In this document: positions 1 through 10,846 of the stretch, piece after piece
Layout of the letters: every line of letters begins with the position of its first letter
Numbering within the stretch: position 1 is the first letter of the stretch
Origin: Apiotrichum sp. Y4204
Lineage: Eukaryota > Basidiomycota > Tremellomycetes > Trichosporonales > Trichosporonaceae
Assembly (NCBI GenBank): GCA_025531455.1
Contig: JAMYHL010000007.1
Location: 806,001-870,000 of the forward strand
DNA: 64,000 nucleotides
Reading direction: 5' to 3'
Translations under genes and position numbers: made by a program
Notes under the pieces: generated by a model
Told to the model about the DNA's origin: nothing
The model's input: the letters and a program-made list of their open reading frames with translations, nothing else
The model's database searches: none

Positions 1-102
1 GCGAGCAAGGAGGTCGAAGATGGCAAGTATGAGTCCACGCCGCTGGGATGGGCGAGGGTTTTGGGTAAGCCGAAGCTAGAGAAGCTCCTCGCGGAGGAGT
101 AG
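1..102 (+). CDS. C-terminal fragment of an unidentified protein (truncated by window start)
   Basis: The first base is in an open frame that runs 33 codons to a TAG at 100-102. The tail reads ...LGWARVLGKPKLEKLLAEE and is rich in Lys and Glu. Codons are GC-biased at third positions, like the surrounding genes. The piece is too short to name a family, and the start and any upstream exons lie outside the window. An intergenic stretch and a minus-strand tRNA gene follow it. Confidence 0.5.
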   Translation, partial: ASKEVEDGKYESTPLGWARVLGKPKLEKLLAEE

Positions 103-319
103 GTTGTATTCCGGGGTACCTTATGTACATTGCGATTCGGGCGCGGCAGTCTAACATTGTTTCTAACATCAGTCCTCGATCGTTCCCGATCAATGTTTGG
201 GACTCCTTCCAGCTTCATCACTGTCTTGAGCCCCTCCATCCTCAAACCCTCGATCCCTCGCTCCCCGATAAAAACAAAAACGATCTCGCCAAGGCGCTGC
301 CTTGGAAGTTACGCGCTCA

Positions 320-409
320 GGTCCCACTGGGAATCGAACCCAGATTACAAGAACGACGACCGTTGAAGGGCATCAGAATCTTATGTACTAACCGTTATAC
401 GATGGAACC
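320..409 (-). tRNA. tRNA-Gln(CTG) with a 19-nt intron
   Basis: Read on the minus strand, the acceptor GGTTCCA pairs with TGGGACC. The D arm is 16 nt, and the T arm is CTGGG-TTCGATT-CCCAG. The anticodon stem TAAGA/TCTTG encloses TTCTGA...T, giving anticodon CTG (Gln). A 19-nt intron (354-372) lies at the canonical site after position 37, so the mature RNA is 71 nt. Runs of five A on the + strand at 270-274 and 276-280 would act as pol III T5 terminators about 40 nt past the 3' end. Confidence 0.93.
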
Positions 410-715
410 GATGGTGACGCGAAAATGGACCCCGTTGACGATCGGACGCGTGGAGCTCGTTTACGGCAACGGAGACGCGTTTCCTGCGTCTGCAGAAATG
501 TGCCCCGTCTTCCGAGTACAGCGCCGTGATCGTCTGTCAAATTGATGGCCAAATGTCGTCAAGTCGGAGTTTCACAGGGTTCGCTGACTTCGAGCTAGCC
601 CCTCAGGTCAGCAGCTCGATGTCCCTCGCTCCCTCCTCTCTCTCTGTTTTCCTGTTTCCTCTTGCTCGGCCCTTCGCTGACGCCGCGGACGCGCCGAGGA
701 ATCCTGCTTCCAGCG
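410..715. other. Spacer between tRNA-Gln and tRNA-Pro
   Basis: About 300 bases with no supported gene. The 600-670 part is pyrimidine-rich (repeated ctccctc/tctctc). The short ORFs show no recognisable protein. Confidence 0.4.
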
Positions 716-819
716 GCTCTTGTGGTGTAGTGGCTATCATACTCTCTTAGGGTTGGCGACGGCGTGCCGTGTCATCTTAAGGTTGGGAGTGGTCCTCGAT
801 TCAAATCCGGGCAAGGGCC
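716..819 (+). tRNA. tRNA-Pro(AGG) with a 31-nt intron
   Basis: The acceptor GCTCTTG (716-722) pairs with CAAGGGC (812-818), and C819 is the discriminator, the usual base for eukaryotic tRNA-Pro. The D stem GTGT/TCAT has the same weak outer pairing as other eukaryotic tRNA-Pro. The anticodon stem CTCTC/GGGAG encloses TTAGGG...T, anticodon AGG at 749-751. The intron is 753-783, directly after position 37. The mature length is 73 nt. The T stem CTCGA/CCGGG carries an A-C mismatch next to the T loop. A T5 run at 820-824 abuts the gene as terminator. Confidence 0.88.
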
Positions 820-824
820 TTTTT

Positions 825-1333
825 GAAGGTTACCGGGCCTCGGGGACGTGGAGAAAGTATTTGGGGGTGCTGCGGGCGATAGCAGATGACGCTTGGACTG
901 GTCTGGGACGTAGAGGAGCGACTTTGCGCTCACTGTTGCCCGATTTTCACTTTCCACAAGCTCGCCTGAGCTTCTTACGCGATATGCAGGAGCCCACGAT
1001 CAATTCAGACTACTCCACCTTCTCAGCAATAATTTTCACTGAATCATTTTGAAGAACGGCTAACGCTGCACCGAACGCGACGGGGCTCGAGCGACGTTTC
1101 CGGTCTTTGAGGTCGTCGCGTCGGGGAAATTTTGATGTGAATGACGGACAACAAGTAATGAGGGGTAGACATCAGGTAACCTCCTTGACGCCTTGCATGC
1201 GTAGCAGCCTCTGGAATCAATGGAGACGCGGTCTCCGAGCGACAAAAGCCCACGAAGGTTGAAAGACAAGATAAAACGGGAACCCCCAGGATTGCCGGTT
1301 TAGCAGCGCAACTTCGTTTGTAAAATAACAAAT
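825..1333. other. Spacer between tRNA-Pro and tRNA-Asp
   Basis: About 510 bases with only short, unrecognisable ORFs on both strands. I see no repeat or RNA gene in it. Confidence 0.4.
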
Positions 1334-1422
1334 TTCCCGATCGTATAACGGCTAGTATGCTCGCTTGTCATTACGTAATACGTCTGACGCGGGAGATCGG
1401 AGTTCGATTCTCCGTCGGGAAG
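1334..1422 (+). tRNA. tRNA-Asp(GTC) with a 17-nt intron
   Basis: The acceptor TTCCCGA (1334-1340) pairs with TCGGGAA (1415-1421), and G1422 is the discriminator. The T arm is CGGAG-TTCGATT-CTCCG. The anticodon stem CTCGC/GCGGG encloses TTGTCA...C with anticodon GTC at 1367-1369. The intron is 1371-1387, after position 37. The mature length is 72 nt. T-rich runs begin within 10 nt of the 3' end and continue to about 1480, which suits pol III termination. Confidence 0.94.
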
Positions 1423-3046
1423 TTTACTTTTGCTTTTTTGGCCTTTTTCTTTTTTTTTTTTCTTTTTTTTTTCTTCTTGTCTAGAATCTCTTGTTTATCT
1501 TCTTTGCCGGTTATTTTCTTCTAAAGAACCTTATGCCCTCTTGTCGCACATGCTCATGTCGCCTTATATATCGTTGTGTCTGAGAAGCAGGCTCTGATGC
1601 CAATTGTTTTGCACTAGGGTGTGTTCTGCGTATGGTGGGATCAGCCTGGTGACTGGGATTGTGTGGGCAAGACCGCGGTCGCGGAAGCCAGCCGTGGGGA
1701 GGCAACTCCCACGCCTGTGGCGGTAATTCTGCACTTTCACAGGTCTAGAGAAAGCGACCAAGTAGAGAGGTACAGTTATGTTTGGAGCACGTCTCCTGTA
1801 AATGGAAAGTGGGTACCGCAGAACGGGGCTCAAGACCGCGAGCTCTCGTGGCAGCTAGGATGCGAGAAAGATTCCCAGATTCCTCCGCGTATCCCCAACC
1901 ACTGAGTGGCGTTTGCTCAGACGTGGCATAAATAGTGTAGACGTGGACTTCCAGCGTGTCCTTCGTGAGCACAGCAGCAAGTGGTCAGCTGCTACGCCAG
2001 CGGTGCGGGGGATTATAAACTGCGCAGACTGCAAGTGCCACTCCGATCACAGGCACACACAACGGCATTTCACCAGCGGCACCAGCGGCACCAGCGGGCA
2101 CCAGCGGCGCTGTGGCGCCTTGCACGGCCTCGGGCACGACGGCCCGAGCAGCGTCGAGCAGCCATTCACAAGCAGTGCAGCGGACTCCACAAATCGAACG
2201 GGGATAGCGCCACTTACCGGGTTTGCGATCTCGTCTCTTGTAAATCTTGGTCTCCTAAATGACCACATACCAACACGCCGCAGACGGAGGCTTACTGCTC
2301 ACAGACTCACAGCGTGTGCTGATCTGCGCACTATTTGTCGCGCGGTGCGGGCTAACTCGCCAGTGTTGCGCGGTGGCCGTGGAATTTGGGTTCGCGGGGC
2401 GGGTCTCCATTCTCTTCCCAGTGTGAAGGTGCAGAAGGCTGGCCCCACAAGCTGCAACCGCTGGGGCCAACTCTGAAATGCCAAGCCCGTCGATCTTCTG
2501 GCCAACCAGTATGCATCCTGGGTTCTATCCGACTTTTCCGGAGAGTGTACCGTGTACCATATACCGCCGAGGAAACCTTACCCATCGATACCAGCTACTT
2601 CGGGTCGCGGCTCGCAGATCGCGGAATAGGTACTGCCGACTAAAAGGGAATAAATAAGAAAACAAGAAAGAAAGAGGAAACTATGGTGCAAGGGCGGGCG
2701 AAATTCCAGAGTATCGAGTAAACTTGCGAACGACAACTATAGTACACGGTCCGTGATTTCCGGGGCTGCAGCCGCCGGAGAGCTCGGCCTGAAGGAGGCG
2801 GGGAACGGAGAGGGGTATGACGATAAACAGATGTCTGGAGAATGGAACTCTGGGGCGTAGACTGCGTTCTTTCTCCTCCTGAATGTCCATTGCGGTCACA
2901 GGCAGACTCTTCGTTAATGCCCGATGCACCGGTAGCTGTGCTGTGCGTTGTGATTTGATCTGATTGGGTCGTTTCGTAGACGGTGCGTCAAGCACATTCT
3001 AGTGTAGGGGGCCGAGCATCAAGCTCGAACGTCTAGGATTCACCGG
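1423..3046. other. Intergenic region without a supported gene
   Basis: It starts with T-rich tracts (about 1433-1480). A 9-bp tandem repeat sits at 2071-2108 (listed separately). Overlapping ORFs of 60-190 codons on both strands give no recognisable domain and no coherent splice structure. The 3' end abuts the stop of the DUF3421 gene. Confidence 0.4.
2071..2108. repeat. 9-bp tandem repeat (CACCAGCGG), about 4 copies
   Basis: Four consecutive copies of CACCAGCGG, the third with one extra G. It lies in noncoding sequence between tRNA-Asp and the DUF3421 gene. Confidence 0.85.
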
Positions 3047-5195
3047 TTACCGGCGGTTGTACGAGGCGTACGCGAGAACCTGGAAGGGGCGGATGTGCAC
3101 CTCCTCACCGCCGTACGGGATCATGCACGTCGTTGCGTCAACCTGCACCTCTGCGGGGGGTCAGCCGGATACAACAAGAATTCTGCAGCGGACTCACTGC
3201 CTGGCTGGACGCTTCCGTCGTGCGTGCCTCGGGCGAGGAGGAGGGCGCGGCCGTCAGTCTCCCGGCCGCCCTCTACAGGCTGCCAACCGGGCTGGTTGGC
3301 TGCTGTTCCGGCCTCGAATGGAACCCACTCGACGGCGTCGGGCGGACCGCAGAGCACCTCGAAAGCATTGGTGTCTGGCGCCCATGTGCGCCCGCCCCAC
3401 GAGTACTCGCAGCGCCTGAAGAGATGGTCTGCTGCTCTGAATGTCAGCAACATTGCAAAAGCCGGTTGTCACCCACTTTCCCACATGCAAGCCGTTCGAA
3501 TGCCAGATCCGGGACGCGTAGAGGTTCTTGCCGTCCTTTTCCTGCCCAACAATGAGCGCATCACGGGGCATTGGTGCGTCGCCCTCGACAAGCTGCCAGC
3601 GAATGAGCGGGCGCAGCTGTCCGTGCTTCTCCGCATTGGCGTATGATGCCGTCCGTGCGCGGGAAGCGTTGATCCAGTCATCTGGGCCGTGCGACTCGGC
3701 ATACTGCTTCCAAATGCCGCGGCGCATGCGCTCAACCTCAAGATCCTCATTGTACGCGAGGATGCCAACGCCGCCAACCCGCCAAACGTGTGCGCCACGC
3801 AGCTCATCCTGCAGTGCCTCGACGTTGCGTGCTGCGTCCTGGTCTTCCCTCAGCGCGGTCATGCGTCCCCTGTCAGCATCGCTCGCTGGCGCAGTCGCAG
3901 GGCGCAGGAGCTGCTGTTGCGATCCTCCGTAGTTCTGCCCGTGAGCCGGTCCATAGGCGAGATTACTGCCAACAGGAGTCCAGAGGTGCAGGCTCTGGTT
4001 GGGCTGTGGTGTGAGCGCATTCATAAAACAGCAGTGTGGCCCGAGGAACAAGAAATGCGCAAACTCATCGGCCGCCCTTTATGCCAAGAGTACGTACCTC
4101 GCGTGCCAGCGATCCAGAGGTGTGGGGCGAATCGCAGCGCCAGACGGATCCTGCATGCCAAACGAGTGCGCCGAGGGGATAGAAGATGTTGGGCGACCAG
4201 AGGGGCGGAGATGCTGGTGCGGGTGCACTGTTCGCGCGTTGCTGGCCATACTGTTCGTGGGGGTTCATGCTCGCAGCCGGGGACGCTGCGGCGCCGTTCT
4301 TGCCGGTGTGGGTGTAGGGGGTGTGGGGTTGGGACGAGTACGGGCGTCGGTGAGATTGTGAGTGGTACGGGTGGTAGCGAGGAATCGACGACGCGGTGTT
4401 GTGGGGGCTTGTCGTTGTCGCGGTGGATGGTGTTGGCAGAGTAGAAGAGATGGATGATGACGAAGTGCTGATCGACTGGCGTTGGCGGTTGTGGCTCTGT
4501 GGCACCCGCCTCCCACCTGGCTCGCGTGGCGGCGGTGGAGGTGAGCTGGAACGGCCAGAACGGGGCGGCGCGGCCCGGCGGCCAGGCCCGTCTTCTGGTG
4601 ACAGATGGGAGGAGCGCGATGATGTCAACGGGCTTTGCTGATTGTCCGCTGTCGAATTGGTGTGCGGCCTCTCGACGTCGGGGCGGCGGGCGAGGCGGTC
4701 CGCGCCGGCGTCGGTGCTGGTGTTGCTGCTGATCGACTCTCGGTGGGGAGGGTGGGGTTTGGTACTCAGGGGCGAGGTGATGACGCCGCGGCGGGAGTGG
4801 GTGTAGGGATGGTGTGCATGGGATGAGTGCGACGCGGGGGCCCGGCGCGGGTGAAGGTGAGAGTGGAGGGAGCGCGGCGAGACCGGGGTGTAGAGCACTG
4901 TAGACGGTGTAGAGGGGGTGAATGGTGGTGATGGAGAGCGGTCTGGAGCGCAGTGGGGGTGGGAGTGGAGGCCGAGCGCGTTACGGCCACTGAAGGCGTT
5001 GAGGAGTTGGTGGGTTTTGGGCGGGGAGAGGAGCGGGTGGAACGCGTACTTTGCGGGATCGGTGGAGATGGTGGGACGGCGGGGACGCACACCGTCTACA
5101 TCGAACATCATTGGCGGGGTATGCGGCGACGAGCACGACGATGAGAGCGAGTGGGGAGGCGACGGCGTAGGCGGGGTCATGTCAACGATGAACAT
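3047..5195 (-). CDS. DUF3421 (DM9-repeat) protein with an N-terminal CBM5/12-like segment
   Basis: Exons on the minus strand: 5195-4098, 4003-3477, 3436-3198, 3150-3047. The frame is kept throughout (655 aa). Residues 1 to about 325 are Ser/Pro/His-rich and low complexity. About 331-380 read like a carbohydrate-binding module 5/12-type motif (W..Y..G..V...G..WRC..PHTS...LW.P), split by an intron with donor GTACGT. About 498-655 hold two DM9-type repeats. The first has ...DGKNLYASRIWH...GLHVGK...YSWGGR, and the second has HDGSVQPGK...IPYGGEEVHIRPFQVL. The 47-nt intron at 3151-3197 (GTGAGT...CTGAC...CAG) restores the second repeat exactly. DUF3421 proteins are mostly of unknown function, and some bind sugars. 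I see no signal peptide. The start at 5195 (GCGCC-ATG) is a choice; ATG at 5180 is also possible. Confidence 0.82.
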
Positions 5196-6725
5196 GGCGC
5201 CTGGATGTAGAACGTACGGGATGGACGAGGTGAGTAAAGGTTGGGTCAAGTGTACTTGTCCTTGCTCTGGGGGAGCCTCGAGTACATCATTCTCTCCACC
5301 TCCGCATGCATAAGTACTCGTCACGATCGCGAGATGCGAGATGTTGCATCTCATCTGCAGTTGCATTGTTTGTGCACAAGCACGGCAGTACGGCAGACTT
5401 GTAAAAAAAGTTGGATGGACCGGGGGCACCGCCTCGCGAATCAAGAAGAAGAATAAAGGACTTCTTGTGGCAGTGTGACATCCGACGTTCAATCGAGAAA
5501 CAGAATCTTTCTCTCATCTCTTGCACACCCGCCGCGTTTCGTATCTCCTTGACCTTGTCATATCGCTCTGTGTTTCCCCAAACTCTCACCTCGATTGACA
5601 CCTAGGAACACCTCTGTTGGGCAGCTGCTCAACAGCTGCCCCGTTCTTCTCGAGATCTCGAGCTGCTGCGCTGGGCTGCGCCTGCTGCCGTTCACAAGAG
5701 TGCGGCTCCGTCTATTCCGTAGCACAGGACCTCACCCCTCTCGTCACAACGCCGGACTCAGCGGCTACATGTCCTCTCAACGTAGCTCACAACTCACGCT
5801 TCCTTGGTCCACAGGGCGCAGGCTCGTGACGGCCAGCAAGTTGGTTGCTCGCCCCAAGTTCGGGACCCAGAGGACTTCAGCCCGATGAAGCATCCGGAAC
5901 AGAAGCTTAAATTCTCATGCAACAAGCAATATCGAGTGGAGCGGGCCGGCGGTGGCTTTATTGCTTGATTGTGGGTGGCGGTGTTCTGGCGCGGCTTCTC
6001 GAGCGGCACGGCACGGCACCAAATGCGAGTCTTGCAACCACAGTGCACAGCGCGTACGTACAGAGGTTCCTAGTGCTCTTCTGTGACTTTGTTGTCCTGC
6101 ACTCAGTTGCGTAGAGGGAGCTCCGACCTCTGCGGAACGAAACTCTGACGGCTTTCTGGGACGGCGTAAGGGGTGTACGTGTGCGGGTGATAGGTGCGGA
6201 AGACCCTGTGCTTTTGCAGCGACTCGACACCTAGATAATGGGTGACTATCAATGCCGTCATCGCCCTGTAGCCTGCAGCCTGTTTTTGCACGAGGCGTTT
6301 TGCTTACGCATCACGTACTGCACTTGGAGTTCTCGTACTAACTCCACTGGCCACTTACTCTACCTTTCACCGCCTCAAAACCAATCTCTGTATCAACGCC
6401 AGAGACCACCACGCAATCTACAGGCAATCTACAAGCAATCTGGCGCGACCCGCCCCCGCCGCCTTGCGTCCCGCCCCACCGCTCCACCGCTTAGACAGCA
6501 CTCATATCTGGAAACAACACCCACTGGCCAGTTACCGAAATCCAGACACCCGCGTCGCCAATCTACTCTGCGCGCCTGCCCCTGCTGTCCGTAACCTGTG
6601 CATACAGCCAGAGAACAAGAATCCGAGCAGACGAGAGCAAAAATCTTCCCAATCGAACGTTGGGGACCAGTACAACGCCGAAGCTCAGACTCCAAGGCTC
6701 TCCACCGATCCAGCGACACCGAACC
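5196..6725. other. Divergent intergenic region, DUF3421 gene / sulfiredoxin
   Basis: About 1.5 kb shared upstream region. The short ORFs on both strands have no recognisable content. CAATCT words recur near 6380-6440. No clear TATA box was found. Confidence 0.35.
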
Positions 6726-7724
6726 ATGGCCGACGCTTCATCTTGTCTCCCGGCAGAACTCGCGTCAGCCGAAATTCAAGCCCATCCCGAAGTCAAAACC
6801 CGTGCCTCAAGCTCAAGCGCAGGCTCACGTATTCCAGACGATGGTAGCGTGACCGCCGAGAGGAATGCGAAGCCCGTGCCGGAAGGTATGTGGAGCACGG
6901 TGGACATTGGATACGTACCTTTGCAGCGTGTGCTGCATAGAAACGATTGGGATCTGGAACTGAACCCGTCCCAATCTCCAGAGTATCAGAGTCTTCAAGT
7001 CATTTTCAGCCCGCCATGCCCGGAGACCGGCCGTCTGCACACGCTAATCTCACAGCCGGCGCTGCGCGCGCAGCAGATGCGACACATGACCACGGCGTGG
7101 GTGCCACACCGGCACATGCACGGTCGTCGGTCTTTGCGCGTAACGAGAGCGCGCCCGTCCACGACGTGCCGATGCGCGTCATCCACCGCCCGCTGCCCAG
7201 CGAGCTCGACGAGGACAAGGTGCTCACGTTCATGGACGAGATGCGGGTGCGTACCATTGGGGAATGGGATATTTCGGCCTTTCGGCCGATAGAGGTGCCA
7301 CATGCCACACACATGGGTCAGGTCGGGTAGCTAGTACGCTAGTCGCGAGCGCCGACGATCCGACGATCCGGCGATCACACCTCCGGCTATCCCAGAACTA
7401 TTACACAACCCTCCCCCACCCCCTTCTCTGACCACAGGCCGGCGACGTCTTCACGCCCATCGAGGTCATCAAGGTGCGGGCCCCGCTAAAGGCGGACCCG
7501 GCGCGCGGCGCCCAAACCTTCTACTTTGCAATGGGCGGGTGTCATCGGTGAGTCCGAAGCGTGACCGTGCGGCCTGGAGCCGCCTTGGTATTTTTGGTAA
7601 GGACCTGCCTGACAACAGGTACGAGGCGACGCGGCGCCTTGCGCTCCCGACGATCCGCGCGCGCATCATCGAGGTCCCGGCTGCTGCGATGAGGGTGTAC
7701 CTCGGCGCTGGGTGTCCGTTCTAG
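6726..7724 (+). CDS. SRX1: Sulfiredoxin
   Basis: Exons 6726-6885, 6990-7246, 7438-7547, 7619-7724; 210 aa. Sulfiredoxin reduces cysteine sulfinic acid in 2-Cys peroxiredoxins in an ATP-dependent step. The C-terminal half carries the family signature: VPMRVIHRPLPSELDEDKV (about 113-131), FTPIEV, then FAMGGCHRYEATRRL with the catalytic Cys at about 174, and YLGAGCPF at the end. Intron 3 (GTGAGT...CAACAG) splits the GGCHR motif. The protein is longer than yeast Srx1 because of a roughly 110-residue Ala/Ser-rich N-terminal extension, which depends on the 6886-6989 intron. A shorter product could begin at the in-frame ATG at 7016. The first ATG (ACCATGG context) was chosen because frame and splice sites agree. 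A mitochondrial or other targeting role for the extension is speculation. Confidence 0.88.
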
Positions 7725-8283
7725 ATGCGCCAGGTCCCGGGTCCCTGAGTTGTAAGATTTCCTGTAAGATTTCGAGACGGGGTTCAAGCTCGACGTCAGG
7801 AGCCCGAAGGCGAGGTTGAGTTGGAAGCTGCCCTGTTCTACATCACTCCACATGTCTTTTGACGACCCCGCTACGGCGGACTCCGACGGAGTCGCACTGC
7901 TAGACCATAGATTGTAGATGAATCACTTCTCATGAGCAGTGGGGTAGTTGCGGAGGTTAGCTGCGGAACTGCAGTCCGAGTGGTGAGAAGGGAGAGCAAA
8001 GTTGCAGGCGATGGCAGATGCACTGGTTTTGTGGTCGGTATGAGACGGTTTCCGATCTCGGAAGCTTGTCGCCGTAACGATGACCTCAGAGATATAGGTC
8101 AGTGTATGCTTGAGTCTGCTCATTCCGCGATCTCCGGCACCGCCTCGCCGCACACAACCTCCGGCACCACTTCCGCGGGAATGTCCTTGCTGGAGGGCGC
8201 AGTTGTAGCCAAGTCATGCATATCTATAATACACGACTGGGTGAAGAATGGGTAGGGGTCCGAGAAGAAAGGGGAGACGACGC
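7725..8283. other. Convergent 3' intergenic region, SRX1/RPP1
   Basis: About 560 bases between two converging stop codons. I see no gene, repeat or RNA in it. Confidence 0.4.
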
Positions 8284-9176
8284 TTAGTCGAAGAGACCGA
8301 AGCCCTGGGATTGTTAGCTGCTGAGATACGGAGGACATTAGCAGACCCACCATGTCGTCGTCCGACTCCTCCTTCTCCTCCTCCTTCTTCTCCTCAGCGG
8401 CGGGGGCGTCAGCGCCACCGGCGGCGGCGGGGGCACCACCAGCAGCGGCACCACCAGCGGCGGGGGCACCGCCACCACCGACGTTGGTGAGGATGGCCTT
8501 GAGGTCCTTGCCGTCAAGAGCCTTGGCGAGGAGCGAGGCCCAGATGGGCTCGACCTCAACCTTGGCGGCCGTGGTGAGGGCGGTGATCTTGTCGCCGGTG
8601 ATCTCGATGCCCTCGTCGGCGAGGATGAGGGCGGCCTGCGGGGTTAGTCTCGATACAGGGGTACTGCATAGCTGCGTGGTTCGTAGCCAATATCCAAGAT
8701 CTTGAAGAGACACTTCTCGGATCCGTTGTGACTTCATAAAGTCTCAACAAATCCTAGACGTCTTCACGGATCCGGATCTGGACAACTCGATTCGCGCGGG
8801 CCCAACTCGATACGCACGTAGGTAGCAGCAAGCTCGGCGGACTGGGATGTCAGTGCATGTTCTTGAATAACTTGGGGCAACGACGGAACAGCATCTCTGC
8901 CAGCAACGATTGACGGAGCGATTCGGCGCGACTGGTATCGACGACAGTGACCGGGCGGTCCCCGCGACGACATGAACGCAGCAGGAGAACCTTTACGCGA
9001 TACCTCCTCTGAACATCCCGCGTCCACGACACAAGGCAGCGCGTCCCGGCGCTCTACCCAGCAACGCGCCGCCTCGTCTTCGCCGTCGCCGTCGGTATCG
9101 CCCTCGCTGCCGATGTCGTCGTTGCTGATGCTGATGCTGTCGCTGTCGTTGTCCCCTTGCCCAGGGTACCCACCAT
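8284..9176 (-). CDS. RPP1: 60S acidic ribosomal protein P1
   Basis: Exons 9176-9174 (ATG only), 8841-8818, 8635-8351, 8304-8284; 110 aa, the normal P1 length. The N-terminal domain begins [19 protein letters not shown], followed by a Gly/Ala hinge, a Glu/Lys-rich segment and the conserved stalk tail SDDDMGFGLFD. This tail recruits elongation factors to the ribosome GTPase centre. The last 46-nt intron separates DDDM from GFGLFD. The second exon is preceded by CTGACATCCCAG, so the initiator Met must come from an upstream exon. The best candidate is AAAAATG directly followed by donor GTGGGT at 9173. That first exon is inference; the other exons are firm. The gene diverges from RPL7. Confidence 0.9.
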
Positions 9177-9876
9177 TTTTAAACACGCAGACCCGAAGTG
9201 GATTCTTTAAGCAAAGTTGCAGGAGGTGCGTTTGGTAAGAGAAATCAAGTCGAGAGTGTCGCACAAGTTGGGAATGCCACCAGCCGGAGGGAGGAGCAGG
9301 CCACACAGCCACAACCACCTGCCACAGACGCACGAGCAAGCTTCAGCCCTTCTGAGCGTAGAGCCACAACCGCCGCGCTGGACTGACACCCTCCTGTCTG
9401 CCAGAAAAATCCACTCCAAGTTTGGCACCATATCCCCGGCCCATGTCGGCGTTTGCTCAGTGTGGCGAAGATGAAAAGAAAAAGCTTATCACGTGCACTT
9501 CGCGTGAGCTCTTTAACAGGTGCCACTCTCGGAGATACTTTTGTCCTTTCCAAATTTCCGCCAGCGAAAAGACGGAACCAGAAGTGCAAAAATTGCTCAA
9601 GCTCCATGAACTTCGGCGAAATTTGGGCAAGTCGTTGCTGAGAGGCACCTGGAGTGGTTGCTCCTGGGTGAGCGATTGTTGGCTGACCAGAGGTGGTGCT
9701 ACTGGCTGGGGCTGGACTGGCTGACTCTGGCGCTGGCTCTGGCTCTGCGCTGTGCACACGCCGCTCAGCGCCTTCCCCCCACCCAGGCTGCTGCTGCGTC
9801 CTTGCTCCCTGCCTGGTCGTCCCAACTTGATCGATTTCTCTGGCGTTGCTCCAACCCTCAACAAAACCTCATCAAA
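9177..9876. promoter_or_regulatory. Shared divergent region of RPP1 and RPL7
   Basis: 700 bp separates the two ribosomal-protein start codons, so it probably carries both promoters. I cannot point to a defined site. The assignment rests on gene arrangement alone. Confidence 0.4.
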
Positions 9877-10750
9877 ATGGCCGTCTCGACCAGGTGAGTA
9901 CCAGCGACAGCGCCGACAGCGGACAACGGACGGGCGGAACACCGAGCGCGGGACACGGCGAGAACGGCGCGAACGGCTCGTCGACTACGGGACCGAGATC
10001 GATGGAAACACGGAGCGACAGTCAGTCGACTGGGACTTGGACTCGCGAGGAGAGATGGAGAGACGAGAGGGGAGAGACCAACGTCCCGTGCCGACGTGCG
10101 ATCCACAACCGGCGACCGTGAACCCCCGACCGCCAGCCCGCGCCACCGTGATCCCGCGTCGTCCGACCGTCTGCAAATCTGCGTCTGCGCCAGAGACCGA
10201 AACCCAAGTGGCCCCAACTGACATGCAGCGTTCCTTCCGTGGCCGACATTGCGGTCCCCGAGACCCTCCTCAAGAAGAGGCGCACGAACGAGGCCACTCG
10301 TGAGGCCAAGCTCGCCGCCGCTGCCGAGGCCCGCAAGGTGAGTCGGACAATCCAATCGCGCTCCAAAATCTGCGACTACGACTAGGGAGAAGGGGGAAGA
10401 AGGAGGAAGGAGGGACCCGACGGCGAGGTCATGGACGTGGACGGGACAGGAGGAGGAGCCGGATGATGAAAGGCCGACTTTCGTCGGATTCTCGGCTAGC
10501 CTCACAAGGGCGATGCTGCTTGTAATTAACCATCTTTCGGGGCTTACGGCTCCTCTTTCTTTGGGAATTTATTCTCGTCTCTGGGAGCGCGATTGGGATA
10601 TTCATTCTGTTGTTCATCGCTAACATCCCAGGCCAAGCAGGCCAAGCGCAAGGTCATCTTCAAGCGCGCCGACGAGTACGTTAAGGAGTACAACGCCAAG
10701 GAGCGGGAGGAGATCCGCCTCAAGCGCGAGGCCCGCAAGACTGGCGACTA

Positions 10751-10783
<33 letters not shown>

Positions 10784-10809
10784 TATCCGTATCAAGGGTA
10801 TCTCGAAGC

Positions 10810-10846
<37 letters not shown>

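Noticed and set aside
1790..1870. tRNA-like sequence (GGTCTTGAGCCCCG on the minus strand)
   Set aside because: Only a partial B-box resemblance; no acceptor or anticodon stem could be drawn.
10463..10469. Possible intronic C/D snoRNA in RPL7 intron 2 (box C-like ATGATGA)
   Set aside because: Yeast RPL7 introns host snoRNAs, so I looked, but no CTGA box D or terminal stem is present downstream.
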